Assembly: GCF_000447295.1 (NCBI RefSeq)
Contig: NZ_KE650771.1
Span: 555,500-619,499 of the forward strand
Reading direction: 5' to 3'
DNA length: 64,000 nt
From: Fischerella sp. PCC 9431
Lineage (GTDB): Bacteria; Cyanobacteriota; Cyanobacteriia; Cyanobacteriales; Nostocaceae
Below the pieces are notes generated by a model. That model worked only from the letters and a program-made list of their open reading frames with translations, had not been told where the DNA came from and searched no databases. Position numbers and translations under genes: made by a program. This document shows, piece after piece, positions 36,803-45,942 of the stretch (positions within the stretch are counted from its first letter, which is position 1; the number at the start of each line of letters is the position of its first letter).

Positions 36803-37231
36803 TCAAAGTAACCCTTCTAATCGACGACGAATACTATCTAGTTCAGAATCAGACAAATCTGATCCTGGTGGCGGTGATGCTTGGTTACTAGATTGGGTGT
36901 CAGTCTGTGTTTGCTCGATATCAGAGTCTGGTTTCCAGTCGGTTTCTTCTACGTTTATTTCTGGGGGAACTATTAAATCACTATTTTCTGTTACCATTTG
37001 CCAATCATAGCCAGTACTTTGACAAAACTCTTTGATTTCTTCAGCATCCATCGCCTCAACTGCGGGTATCGGAAAATCTTGGGCTTCTAGCATCAAAGCA
37101 AAGCGGGTGGCGTCGTCTTCTGACTCAAACATCAGAATAGTATTGCGATCGGCTACTCGAACCGTGTGAATTCCTTCGTTATCTGTGCCAGCGTTAAAGA
37201 TCAACACAAAAACACGCATGGGTGTAATCAT
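36803..37231 (-). CDS. DUF3110 domain-containing protein
   Basis: 142 residues. The first about 90 form the DUF3110 region (MRVFVLIFNAGTDNEGIHTV, LMFESEDDATRFALMLEAQD, EIKEFCQSTGYDWQMV); the rest is an acidic Ser/Gln-rich linker ending in a short helix (DSELDSIRRRLEGLL). The ATG at 37231 is preceded by AAGGA at short distance; MRV at 37219 is an alternative. Cyanobacterial and plastid-type protein of unknown function. Confidence 0.85.
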   Translation of the reverse strand: MITPMRVFVLIFNAGTDNEGIHTVRVADRNTILMFESEDDATRFALMLEAQDFPIPAVEAMDAEEIKEFCQSTGYDWQMVTENSDLIVPPEINVEETDWKPDSDIEQTQTDTQSSNQASPPPGSDLSDSELDSIRRRLEGLL

Positions 37232-37996
37232 CTTTCCTTTTTTTTTGGTCTACTGTTAATTAAAGTTCTAGCTGGTCACTCAGGAAAAGATTATGAGCTA
37301 ATAGGGTTCAGTCAAGATTTAAGCTTTTGGTAAAAAGGGTCTGCCTTTCTTGGTCAATCATCGTTTCGATTTTAGCTGAATCTGTACGTTTGTGGAGGAT
37401 GTCTCGGTGTTGAACGTGAAGTAGTAGAGGTAGTAGATTGCAACTATCTGTGATTTTGGCGACTCATAATAAAGATTCTGAGTATATCCTAGCGAAAATT
37501 GATGTGTGCTTACGAATCAAATTTTCTCCTTTAAACATTGAAAGTGCGATCGCACCCTCTATCCTTTCATGCAGCCTCTTTAGCAGCTTGACGGAAATTC
37601 CACACAAATGAATCAATATGTTTTATGTTATGTATAGGCTTAATATAAATTTAATAAAATTTGATTTGAGCTTGATTGAAACTTTATTCAGGCTTTGTGC
37701 GTCTAACCAAAAAGGGTCAAACTCATTATTTATAGGGCTTTATTCGACACTGTGTTTCTACCGACACAATGCATCGTTCTCAATATTTATATATAAAGCG
37801 CTCTGATTACTGATTTGAACGAGTTGTTTGACCAGCATCAACAGCACTTATTAAATACAAGGTGTAAAAAATGACTTTTTTGTTCACTTGGTTGAAAAAA
37901 GCCTGGCCAACTTAATGGTGCAAAAGTATTCCAGATACTGCATATCTCATGTGAGTAAGCCGAATAAGTTAAGTGTGGTCGTTTGAGGATTCAAGC
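37232..37996. other. Long intergenic region between divergent genes
   Basis: 765 bases, AT-rich, between the DUF3110 gene and the next small gene. A 62-codon frame at 37618-37806 lacks a ribosome site and codon bias, and a 13-codon frame at 37871 has a possible AAGGTG site but is too short to support. No repeat array; a HIP1 octamer occurs near 37550. Confidence 0.55.
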
Positions 37997-38191
37997 ATGA
38001 TTCGGATTAAAGATGTTGTGCAAAAGGCTTTATCAACAGGATACCTGACTATAGAAGCAGAAAATCAACTGCGACAATTATTGAGTACACAGTACGATCT
38101 TGAAGATTTTAATGCTTTTATGAGTTTGCAAGAAGCCGCTATGACAGGTAAAGTCAAGCAGGAATCTCGCGAGCGTTGTGGGATCAAGTGA
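37997..38191 (+). CDS. Small conserved hypothetical protein, 64 aa
   Basis: The ATG at 37997 has GAGG eight bases upstream and starts MIRIKDVVQKALSTGYLTIE. The protein is a helical, charged, soluble polypeptide (AENQLRQLLSTQYDLEDFNA, then LQEAAMTGKVKQESRE). I recall similar short proteins as conserved in filamentous cyanobacteria, without a known function. It converges with the next gene, 12 bases away. Confidence 0.75.
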   Translation: MIRIKDVVQKALSTGYLTIEAENQLRQLLSTQYDLEDFNAFMSLQEAAMTGKVKQESRERCGIK

Positions 38192-38203
38192 TGTCTCTAT
38201 TGA

Positions 38204-38923
38204 TTAACGCTCACGCTGATCATCCTCAATATCATCTAAAAACCCCCAATCCTCTTCATCTGTTTGATTCTTTTTATCGGTTGAATTGTCTTTATCGGTG
38301 AAATCATCACTTGATGGTTGATATGGGGGAATAATTACCCGATAATCTGCATCATAAATTGATTCAGTTTTGCCTACTCCAGAGTTTTTAGGTTCGCGGT
38401 AGCTGTAAGAATATGAAGAACCTGCTCGGAAACTGTCTTTAGGTTCTTGTCGGCGTTCATAGCTTTTCGAGTCTGTGACTTCCGGATTTTGAGATCTTGT
38501 AGAGTCTGGCTTTTCTTCAAAATCCCAATCTTGGTCGTCACTTGTGTCCCAATCATCATCTGGATTAGATTGAGATGAAGTTTGAGTAGCTGATGGTGGG
38601 GGACTAGTATAACTACTATAACTTTCGGTAGATTTTTCCCGTGTTGAGCGATCGCTCGTTGTTGTAGTTCTCCGAGATTTGGATGCAGGAGAAGTTGAGC
38701 GTTGTGGTACTGCCAAATAACTCGATAATTGAAATAAACCGGAGATCACCAAAGAGGTAGCAGCACCAGCAGCTGTGCTGAACAAAATCCACATTGCTAA
38801 AGGTAATGATTTAGTCTGCACACCTAAAAATACTAATGGGAGGATAGGAGACCAATTTTGCGCTAACAATAGCGCGAGTCCTCCCATAATTGCTACTAAT
38901 AAAATTAATCGCAAAAGAGCCAT
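38204..38923 (-). CDS. LapA-like (DUF1049-type) membrane protein with acidic tail
   Basis: 239 residues. Two membrane segments at the start (LILLVAIMGGLALLLAQNWS and LPLAMWILFSTAAGAATSLV) with FLGVQTKSLPLA between them match the LapA/DUF1049 pattern. The remainder (about 75-239) is a long, disordered, Ser/Asp/Glu-rich cytoplasmic tail with several DDDWD/DQDWDFEE/DEEDWGFLDD acidic-Trp motifs. Likely an inner or thylakoid membrane scaffold; the function is unknown. Upstream of ubiX in reading order, with short repeats between. Confidence 0.75.
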   Translation of the reverse strand: MALLRLILLVAIMGGLALLLAQNWSPILPLVFLGVQTKSLPLAMWILFSTAAGAATSLVISGLFQLSSYLAVPQRSTSPASKSRRTTTTSDRSTREKSTESYSSYTSPPPSATQTSSQSNPDDDWDTSDDQDWDFEEKPDSTRSQNPEVTDSKSYERRQEPKDSFRAGSSYSYSYREPKNSGVGKTESIYDADYRVIIPPYQPSSDDFTDKDNSTDKKNQTDEEDWGFLDDIEDDQRER

Positions 38924-39073
38924 AAGGAATAGAAAGGATGAAGGATGTAGACGCGCCTACGTGTAGGGTAGGATGAAGTATTTAAAGATTAAGGTAAAAG
39001 ATAAAAAGCAGAAAATAAAAAGTAAAAGGAAAATAACTCACACTTCATACTTTATCCTTACATCCTTTAGCCT

Positions 39074-39694
39074 TTATAAACGACCTTGCCAACGTTGAAT
39101 GGGAATACAATCAATATCTAATTGATCTAAAGCACGGGCGACTACAAAATCAACTAAATCCTCAATGCTTTGAGGATTGTGATACCAAGCAGGAATAGCA
39201 GGTACAATTCTCACTCCGCTTTCTGCAAGGGTAGTTAAGTTGCGTAAATGAATCAAGCTAAAAGGAGTTTCACGGGGAACAACGACTAGTTTCCGCCCTT
39301 CTTTTAGCTGCACATCTGCGGCCCGTTCTAATAAGTCCGAACTTAACCCTGCTGCAAGCTTGGCTACCGTACTCATACTACAGGGAATTATAATCATTCC
39401 TAAAGTACGAAAGGAACCACTAGCGATATTTGCTCCCACATCCCCCCAAGGATGACAGCGTAGTTTTCCTCCTGTTTCAACTCCTGCTTGTTGTCGCCAG
39501 AATTGCTCTTGTTGAACAGGTTCTACAGGCATACGAATATTTTGCTCAGATTGCCAAACCATATATGTTGATTTGGAAGCAACTAACTGAATTTCATAAT
39601 CAGCACAAAGCAAATATTTTAAAGCGCGAACTGCGTATATTAAACCAGATGCACCTGTAATTCCTAAAATGAGTGGCTTGTTACTGTTAGACAC
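39074..39694 (-). CDS. ubiX: Flavin prenyltransferase UbiX
   Basis: 206 residues. Joins dimethylallyl phosphate to FMN to give the prenylated flavin used by UbiD decarboxylases. Seen: [20 protein letters not shown] (FMN loop), [60 protein letters not shown], all UbiX landmarks. Full length. UbiD is not in the window. The rnr-type gene lies upstream on the same strand, separated by repeat arrays. Confidence 0.95.
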   Translation of the reverse strand: MSNSNKPLILGITGASGLIYAVRALKYLLCADYEIQLVASKSTYMVWQSEQNIRMPVEPVQQEQFWRQQAGVETGGKLRCHPWGDVGANIASGSFRTLGMIIIPCSMSTVAKLAAGLSSDLLERAADVQLKEGRKLVVVPRETPFSLIHLRNLTTLAESGVRIVPAIPAWYHNPQSIEDLVDFVVARALDQLDIDCIPIQRWQGRL

Positions 39695-39704
39695 GTTTCA
39701 AAAA

Positions 39705-39985
39705 ATATGGGGATTGGGGAACGGGGATTGGGGAACGGGGATTGGGGATCGGGGATTGGGCATTGGGCATTGGGCATTGGGCATTGGGCATTGGGCATTG
39801 GGCATGAGGCATTGGGCATTGGGCATGGGGCATGGGGGATTGGTTATTCTCCCTGCACCCTGCTCCCTGCTCCCTTGTCCCCCTTTTCCTCATTCCCAAT
39901 TTTTAATTTTTAATTTTTAATTTTTAATTGTTTTGTCTCCCTTGTCCCCCTTCCCTTGTCCCCGATCCCCGATTCCCGATCCCTA
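39705..39985. repeat. Long tandem heptamer arrays
   Basis: Starts with GGGGATTGGGGAACG units, then about eleven GGGCATT/GGGCATG units, then CTGCTCCC-type units, four copies of TTTTTAA, and CCCTTGTCCCC/GATCCCCGATTCCC units. The purine-rich first half and pyrimidine-rich second half could pair into a long hairpin between ubiX and the exonuclease gene. Confidence 0.95.
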
Positions 39986-39989
39986 AGCT

Positions 39990-42338
39990 TTATTCATCGT
40001 CTTCATAGGATTCTAAATCGTCTGGTTCCATGTCGCCACGTAAGTACATATCTGATTCTTCACCAGTGGGGTTGATATCTGAGCGATAAGGAACACCATC
40101 ACTACCGACTGTGACGAGATCAATTTGTTGACGGTAGTAATCAACGCTTTTAACTTGGACAGCAACGCGATCGCCTAATCGATAGGAAGCACGATTTTTT
40201 CGTCCAAATAGCGCCTGTTGTCTGGCGCGATATTCATACCAATCGTCTTTGAGGGAACTGACGTGTACTAATCCTTCAACTCGTAAAGGTACGTTTTGAT
40301 CCCCAGCATCATCTTTTGGTGGGACTTCTATTTCCACAAAGAATCCGTAAGATTGGACGCCTGTAATCACACCACTGAAAACCTCTCCGATTCGCTGTTT
40401 CATTAAAGAGGCTCTTTGCAAACCCTCCAAGTCAGCTTCGGCTTCTTGAACTTCTTTTTCTCTATCGTTGATTTGGGTAATTACTCTTGTCAGTTCGCTT
40501 TGCAACTCTTGTTGCAATTCTGGTGGTAAGACATTCCAGTTAATTTCTCCGTGGCTAGTTGAAGAACGCAAGTTCACACGCTCTTTGACACGAGTGTTGC
40601 GGCGATCGCGTCCGTGTTCAAGTAAGCTGTAATATACCCTCTGCATCAGCAAATCTGGGTAACGTCGTAAGGGTGCGGTAAAATGGACATATTCTGGTAG
40701 TGCCAAACCAAAGTGGGGTGCTTTGTTGGTGCTGTAGACTGCTTGTTTGAGGGTGTCTTGTAATAAATAAGTCAAAACTTGCTCAGATGATGACTCAGCA
40801 AATACTCGTGTCAATTGTTGATAATCTAAAGGTTGAATATCAATATCTGGCTCTAGTGATAATTCGATCCCCAAATTGATTGCCAGTTTCAGCATCTCTT
40901 GGACATCTTCGGGATCAGGTGCGCCTTGGACTCGCCAAATGCTGGGAATACCTAAAGCACTCATGTGGTTTGCCATAATTTGATTCACCAGCAATACGAA
41001 TTCTGTGAGTAGCGATCGCACAGGTGAATCTTGTTCGACTACGCATCCAAGAATACCTTCATCATAGAATGGGTTTTTATTTGTGGGCAGATTTAACTGC
41101 AAACTTCCGCGAGAGGTGCGTTGTTCTTTGAGAAATATTTGTAACTTTTTCAACTCTTGCAGCATTTCTACTGCTTCAGTAGGCACTTTATTAACTTTTT
41201 TACCCAGAAGAATTGTTTCTACTTGCTGAGTATTCACTGAAGCATCTACTTTTACTACACTAGGTTGAATTTCCCAATCCAGTACTTCTCCTGATTCTGG
41301 ATCAAAGGTAACTAGGCAAGAAATACTGAGGCGATCGCTTCCTGTTACGAGAGAACATCTGTCTATCACATTTTCTGGTAACATTGGTAACACCAGTTCA
41401 CCGAGATACACTGTTCTACCCCGTCTGAGCGCTTCCCGATCAAGTGCTTCATCTGGCTGTACGTAGTGGGAAACATCAGGGATATGAAAGCCTAACTGCA
41501 AGTTACCAGCACTAGTTGTTTCCAAAGAGAAAGCATTTTCTACTGTTTTTGTGTCAATATTATTACCAAGTATTGTAATAGTAAACTTGTTACGTAAATC
41601 TAGCCGCTCTTTGAGATCCGCCTTTAAAATCCTTTTTGGTAGTTTGGTTGCTGCTTCTTGGACGTTATCTGAGAAACTACGGGAAAGGTCATGCTTGCAG
41701 GTCACTAAATCAATATCAGCTGCTGCTTCTGCATCGCTTCCGAGGATCTGCACAACTCGCCCTAGTGGGGGATATTGTGCTAGTGGGTAACGTAGAACTT
41801 CCACATGAGCCAGATGGTCGATCGCTTCTTGTAATTTTAGACCATTAGCGTAAAGTTTCAGTTCAAATAGCAGTCGATCATCTAAAGGTACAGCCCGATA
41901 GCCTGCTTCTACTTGTTTGATACGTGCGAGTAAAGTGTGATTAGAGCGTTCTAAAATTAATTTCACTTCTCCTTCAGGAGAACGACGTCGACTACCTTCT
42001 TTGAGAACTCGTACTAAAACGCGATCGCCATTCCAAGCATTACTCAAATGGCTTTCTCGAATGTAAATATCCTCTGTTCCTTCTACATCTTGAATTGCAA
42101 AGCAAAAGCCTTTGCTGGAACAGCGCAACTTTGCTTCTATGAGTCCTTCTTCTGTGATGCGGCGATACTTACCGCGTTCTTTGACTAAAATGCCAATTTT
42201 CTCCAATACCTCCAAGATGATGTGAAGTGTTTGTAAACTTTCTTCATCTTCACAACCGAGTTTCTTTTCTAGAAGTTTACGAGCTACCAATTTATCATCA
42301 GTGAAATTGGCAAGGAGTGTAGCGATTGAAAATTCCAT
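39990..42338 (-). CDS. rnr: 3'-5' exoribonuclease, RNase II/RNase R family
   Basis: 782 residues. Degrades RNA processively from the 3' end. Order: N-terminal winged-helix/cold-shock-like regions (about 1-220), RNB catalytic domain (about 245-580; LETTSAGNLQLGFHIPDVSH is the divergent active-site strand, later RGRTVYLGELVLPMLPENVI, DRLSISCLVTFD and HFTAPLRRYPDLLMQRV), S1 domain (about 640-745; VFSGVITGVQSYGFFVEI), and a very acidic tail ending DDLESYEDDE. The usual IDDxDxxDD active-site string is not evident around residues 255-290, so activity of the family-typical aspartates should be checked. Cyanobacteria have one such enzyme. Confidence 0.9.
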   Translation of the reverse strand: MEFSIATLLANFTDDKLVARKLLEKKLGCEDEESLQTLHIILEVLEKIGILVKERGKYRRITEEGLIEAKLRCSSKGFCFAIQDVEGTEDIYIRESHLSNAWNGDRVLVRVLKEGSRRRSPEGEVKLILERSNHTLLARIKQVEAGYRAVPLDDRLLFELKLYANGLKLQEAIDHLAHVEVLRYPLAQYPPLGRVVQILGSDAEAAADIDLVTCKHDLSRSFSDNVQEAATKLPKRILKADLKERLDLRNKFTITILGNNIDTKTVENAFSLETTSAGNLQLGFHIPDVSHYVQPDEALDREALRRGRTVYLGELVLPMLPENVIDRCSLVTGSDRLSISCLVTFDPESGEVLDWEIQPSVVKVDASVNTQQVETILLGKKVNKVPTEAVEMLQELKKLQIFLKEQRTSRGSLQLNLPTNKNPFYDEGILGCVVEQDSPVRSLLTEFVLLVNQIMANHMSALGIPSIWRVQGAPDPEDVQEMLKLAINLGIELSLEPDIDIQPLDYQQLTRVFAESSSEQVLTYLLQDTLKQAVYSTNKAPHFGLALPEYVHFTAPLRRYPDLLMQRVYYSLLEHGRDRRNTRVKERVNLRSSTSHGEINWNVLPPELQQELQSELTRVITQINDREKEVQEAEADLEGLQRASLMKQRIGEVFSGVITGVQSYGFFVEIEVPPKDDAGDQNVPLRVEGLVHVSSLKDDWYEYRARQQALFGRKNRASYRLGDRVAVQVKSVDYYRQQIDLVTVGSDGVPYRSDINPTGEESDMYLRGDMEPDDLESYEDDE

Positions 42339-43324
42339 GCAGTGAACCGACCTTTGGTCAAAACATCTTTTTTGGTTGAGGACAGTTTTGTGTGGGGGTT
42401 CCCCTCCACCTTTGTAACGTGTCCATTGTTGAATCTGGTTCTTGGTTGATTACCTCACGACCCACAGACGCTAGCGGTAAACGAACTTCCCAACAGGTAG
42501 GGCGCTACACAATCATCTTTTGAGTACCAGTTCGTTCAAGTCCCTTCACTTGGCCAATCTGACAAGGCAGTCCTCATACCGGATTTTACCCTACTAGGTT
42601 GTGACGCAACGGGTTTTTGAGAGGCTGTGTTTGGATCGTTCTCAGTGGAACTGCCCAAACTCGCTACGCAGGGGAAACCACAGGTGTTCAATTGCCTAGT
42701 TGAAAGGTACTTTACGCGATTAGACTCTGATTTTTCACTAGGAGAAACTGCTGATCAACCTAAATGTTCCATATGTAGAATCAGTAACAACTAGGTAACA
42801 GCGTAATAATCTGTGAGCACGAACCATTACTTCATTATTGTAGATTTAGTCGCATTTCCAGAAAAGATTTCTGGATATTAAATTGGGTAAACAGTATAGC
42901 ATTGCTCGCAATAACACTTAAAGTAAGTTTGTGGTAGCCAATAATTTACCCAAAAAGATTTATTTTACAATCAGTATACCCAAGTTGTTAATACAATTTC
43001 GGTAACTCAGGGTTGCATGATCGATCTTAGCGAGGTACAAGGGTTTAAAAGTGAATTATTGCTGGTGTAAAGTTCAAGGCAGTGAATCAAAAACACACTG
43101 GAAATTCTTGACTCTATTAAAATAGAGCCATACCCAATCGTGAATCCACAAGATAAAGAAAACAAGAATGGGTGGGCAACTCAAAAGCAATACTTAATTT
43201 AGTTATCAGTTTTATCAATTGGGTAAAATCATCGTGCTGATTGAATAATCTTACCTGCTTCTTTATTGCCTTTTGCCTAGTTGTTTCTGACTTTAAATTA
43301 TTCTGACGTAGATTTGGTGAAATT
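42339..43324. other. Nearly 1 kb without a recognisable gene
   Basis: Divergent spacer upstream of the exonuclease gene. The first about 400 bases are GC-richer than a typical spacer here (about 42390-42720), without an open frame on either strand that looks coding. CCAGAAA-AGA-TTTCTGG at 42858-42874 is a perfect small hairpin. A string GTTCAAGTCCC near 42533 resembles a T-arm, but the rest of a tRNA is missing. The GC-richer part could be a long 5' leader or a structured RNA. Confidence 0.5.
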
Positions 43325-44203
43325 ATGATGTTGGCTCAACTTCAGAGCTTGTATCCTACAGCTAGTTTAATCTCTGAATTAGTGCAAATTTATCATGGTC
43401 AATACATTGTTCGGGCAAGCTTACAAATAGAAGGTATCACCCGCGCTACTGGTATGGCAGCCGCCGCAACTGTAGAGGAAGCAGAAGATCAAGCCAGAAG
43501 TAGGGCTTTGATGGTTTTGGGAATCGCTACTACCTCAAAAGTACAGACGGGAAGTTTGATTGAGACCAAGAACGTAACTGATGTTAAGACTAGCAAAAGT
43601 AGTGAACCACCTCAAACAAAAGAAAATATCTCCGCTTCTGACCATCTGTGCATCCCTGTCTCTACTTTCACCCAAACCCCCATTGATACCTCTAGCTTAG
43701 AAACAGAAGCAAGCACACCCATGAAATCAACTGCTGTTTCAACTTCTTCAACTTCTTCAAGACAGAATCAGGATTTAGAACCAAATTTGGCTGCGATCGC
43801 ACAACCAGAACTCCCCTTAAATACTCAAGCAGAAGATTTCGAGGAAATTTCTCACAACCAGAGTGAAAACCAAACTTTACCAGAGATTAATTCTAGTAAC
43901 GTCACACCATTTCCTCAACGCAGTTATCATCATACTCCTACCGAAGAAGCAGTAACTGCGGCCTCACCAGCACCGACAACAAAGAAAAAGAAGAAAAGCA
44001 CACCAGTGGATCAATCAGATGATATCGCCAAAATCGGCGTAGAAATGCAGCGCTTGGGTTGGACAACAGAACAGGGTAGGGACTATTTAATTCAAACCTA
44101 CGGTAAGCGATCGCGCCATTTACTCGATACCGAAGAATTACGTGATTTTCTCAAATATTTAGAATCCCAGCCTACACCTATAGATCCACTAGCAGGATTT
44201 TGA
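43325..44203 (+). CDS. Conserved cyanobacterial protein, two small domains and long linker
   Basis: 292 residues. The first about 70 (ELVQIYHGQYIVRASLQIEG, ATVEEAEDQARSRALMVLGI) look like a small alpha/beta domain of the double-stranded-RNA-binding or Rad52/DdrA-like kind. A long Ser/Thr/Gln/Glu-rich disordered linker follows (about 75-225), then KKKKKS, and a helical end (about 235-285; MQRLGWTTEQGRDYLIQTYG, KRSRHLLDTEELRDFLKYLE) of a type seen at the end of several cyanobacterial nucleic-acid-related proteins. Function unknown; nucleic-acid binding is only a suggestion. Confidence 0.75.
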   Translation: MMLAQLQSLYPTASLISELVQIYHGQYIVRASLQIEGITRATGMAAAATVEEAEDQARSRALMVLGIATTSKVQTGSLIETKNVTDVKTSKSSEPPQTKENISASDHLCIPVSTFTQTPIDTSSLETEASTPMKSTAVSTSSTSSRQNQDLEPNLAAIAQPELPLNTQAEDFEEISHNQSENQTLPEINSSNVTPFPQRSYHHTPTEEAVTAASPAPTTKKKKKSTPVDQSDDIAKIGVEMQRLGWTTEQGRDYLIQTYGKRSRHLLDTEELRDFLKYLESQPTPIDPLAGF

Positions 44204-44712
44204 TTAATTATTGGTCAATGGTCAATGGTCATTGATGAATAGTTGCTTTAAATGACCAATGACCAATGACAAATGACAAACAACAACTAAAAAATATGGA
44301 ATTTTAGATGAGACTGGTATATAATAAGTAAAAATAATACAAAACTAACCCTGAGACTCAACAGTAAAGTAAAAGCTGTGATATCTCAAAAGTAGTGATC
44401 CCAGCTATATTATTATTTACTTACTGTTAAGTAATTGCTGTAATTCTTAGTCGGTTGGAATTCCAGCTTTAAACCAAATATTCTTCAAGGGCGTCTGCAC
44501 TCTTGTAAACAAAAAAGGGTTCGTCTGGGTAAAAGACGAAGGTTAAAGGGTAAAAGGGTTTTGATTTCCTTTTACTCCAAAACTTACGCACTCGCACGAG
44601 AAATCAAGCATTTGCTCGCTTGTGTTGGTGTATGCGTATAAGAATATGGGGGTATAGGGGTGTGGGTAGAGAATAACTCTACACCTTTACACCCTTGCAC
44701 CCCAACTTATCA
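44204..44712. other. Spacer between convergent genes, with short repeats
   Basis: 509 bases. GGTCAATGGTCAATGGTCAT at 44213-44232 and AATGACCAATGACCAATGAC at 44252-44271 are complementary arrays that could pair. Further along are AAAGGGTAAAAGGG near 44535 and a pyrimidine-rich end. No believable gene. Confidence 0.65.
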
Positions 44713-45318
44713 CTACACAACCGCCATTGGACGGCTACCAGCAGCGTGACGATCAATCACTTGGTCGATTAAGCCATAATCTTTGGCTTCTTCGGGCGAC
44801 ATAAAGAAGTCTCTTTCTGTGTCTTCGGCGATTTTCTCTAGGGGTTGACTAGTATGTTCGGCTAAATATTCGTTAAGCCGTCGCTTGTGATAGAGAATTT
44901 CGCGGGCTTGAATTTCAATATCAGTTGCTTGTCCGCGAGCGCCACCCAAGGGTTGGTGAATCATAATCCGAGAATGGGGAAGACTCATTCTTTTACCCTT
45001 AGCACCTGCGCTCAGGAGAAAAGCACCCATACTCGCTGCTAGTCCGGTACAGATCGTACAGACATCTGGGCGGATGTGCTTCATAGTATCAAAAATACCC
45101 ATTCCTGCTGTCACCGAACCGCCAGGAGAATTGATATACATATATATGTCTTTCTCTGGATCTTCGGCATCTAAAAACAGTAGTTGGGCAACAATCAAGT
45201 TAGCAACGTTGTCATCAATCGCTTGTCCCAAAAAGATAATACGTTCACGTAAAAGGCGTGAGTAGATATCAAAGGCTCGTTCGCCACGACCTGATTGTTC
45301 AATAACGATAGGAATCAT
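44713..45318 (-). CDS. clpP: ATP-dependent Clp protease proteolytic subunit
   Basis: 201 residues. Serine protease that forms the Clp chamber with ClpC or ClpX. The triad is intact: S96 in [13 protein letters not shown]121 in [10 protein letters not shown] and D170 in [31 protein letters not shown] is the oxyanion/substrate loop. It is not followed by clpX or clpR, so it is likely the stand-alone ClpP paralogue of cyanobacteria (ClpP1-like). The N-terminus [20 protein letters not shown] is the mature family start. Confidence 0.95.
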   Translation of the reverse strand: MIPIVIEQSGRGERAFDIYSRLLRERIIFLGQAIDDNVANLIVAQLLFLDAEDPEKDIYMYINSPGGSVTAGMGIFDTMKHIRPDVCTICTGLAASMGAFLLSAGAKGKRMSLPHSRIMIHQPLGGARGQATDIEIQAREILYHKRRLNEYLAEHTSQPLEKIAEDTERDFFMSPEEAKDYGLIDQVIDRHAAGSRPMAVV

Positions 45319-45598
45319 TTAGCCAGCTTGTAACTAATGTAAATACATTCTATCGATTACAAAGGCTGATTGTTTTCCGAAACCATTTCAACCACTGTGT
45401 AGTCATACATAGCAGATGGTGCTTACCCTGTTAACTCGGCTGTTAGCCAGTATTCTTTTTCATAGTTTTGTAAAAATTGCCATAACTTTACTGAGAAGTT
45501 CCTGATATATCTACCTAATGGAGTAAATCATTAGTACGAAGTACATCCAGGACAACACATCCCTATAAAAAATATCCACCGAAAGAGAGGAAGCTGCC

Positions 45599-45754
45599 AT
45601 GCTAGAAAAATTGTTACAAGCTGCTATTATCACTTTCTTACTGCACTTGATCGTCGGACTAAATCCAAATACTACAATGAGTACCAAAGCAGCCCCTCCC
45701 TCTGGTACGGTGATTACACCAGTGGCTAGTTCGTTTTTGCGTTCTTTAGAATAA
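45599..45754 (+). CDS. Small single-helix protein, 51 aa
   Basis: A short gene with a strong ribosome site (GAGAGGAAG before the ATG at 45599). The protein starts MLEKLLQAAIITFLLHLIVG, giving one hydrophobic helix (about 8-21), followed by a Pro/Thr/Ser-rich hydrophilic part ending in a short helix (SSFLRSLE). It may be a membrane-anchored or exported peptide. I recognise no family. The start, spacing and composition make it more believable than the overlapping frame on the other strand. Confidence 0.5.
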   Translation: MLEKLLQAAIITFLLHLIVGLNPNTTMSTKAAPPSGTVITPVASSFLRSLE

Positions 45755-45942
45755 AAAATCGCTGGTTGAATCAAATGTATATTGATTTAGTGTCATTTAT
45801 TTGTTGGTAGTTGTTTGTTCTCAACAACTACCAACTAGCAAAAAATTTATCATCAGCATTTTTGAATCTAAAATCTAAAGATCCAAAATATAAAATCTTT
45901 CGAGGTAGACTGAACAGAGAAGGCAACTACTAGTGTCTAATC

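Noticed and set aside
37618-37806. 62-codon plus-strand frame in the spacer before the 64-residue gene
   Set aside because: No ribosome site, unusual residue mix, and no recognisable domain.
37871-37915. 13-codon frame with a possible AAGGTG site (MTFLFTWLKKAWPT)
   Set aside because: Too short to support from one sequence, and no downstream gene at coupling distance.
42500-42570. tRNA-like string GTTCAAGTCCC
   Set aside because: The flanking bases do not pair as a T-stem and no acceptor, D or anticodon arm can be drawn.
45511-45774. 87-codon minus-strand frame
   Set aside because: It overlaps the better plus-strand 51-codon gene with a strong ribosome site; its own start lacks one.
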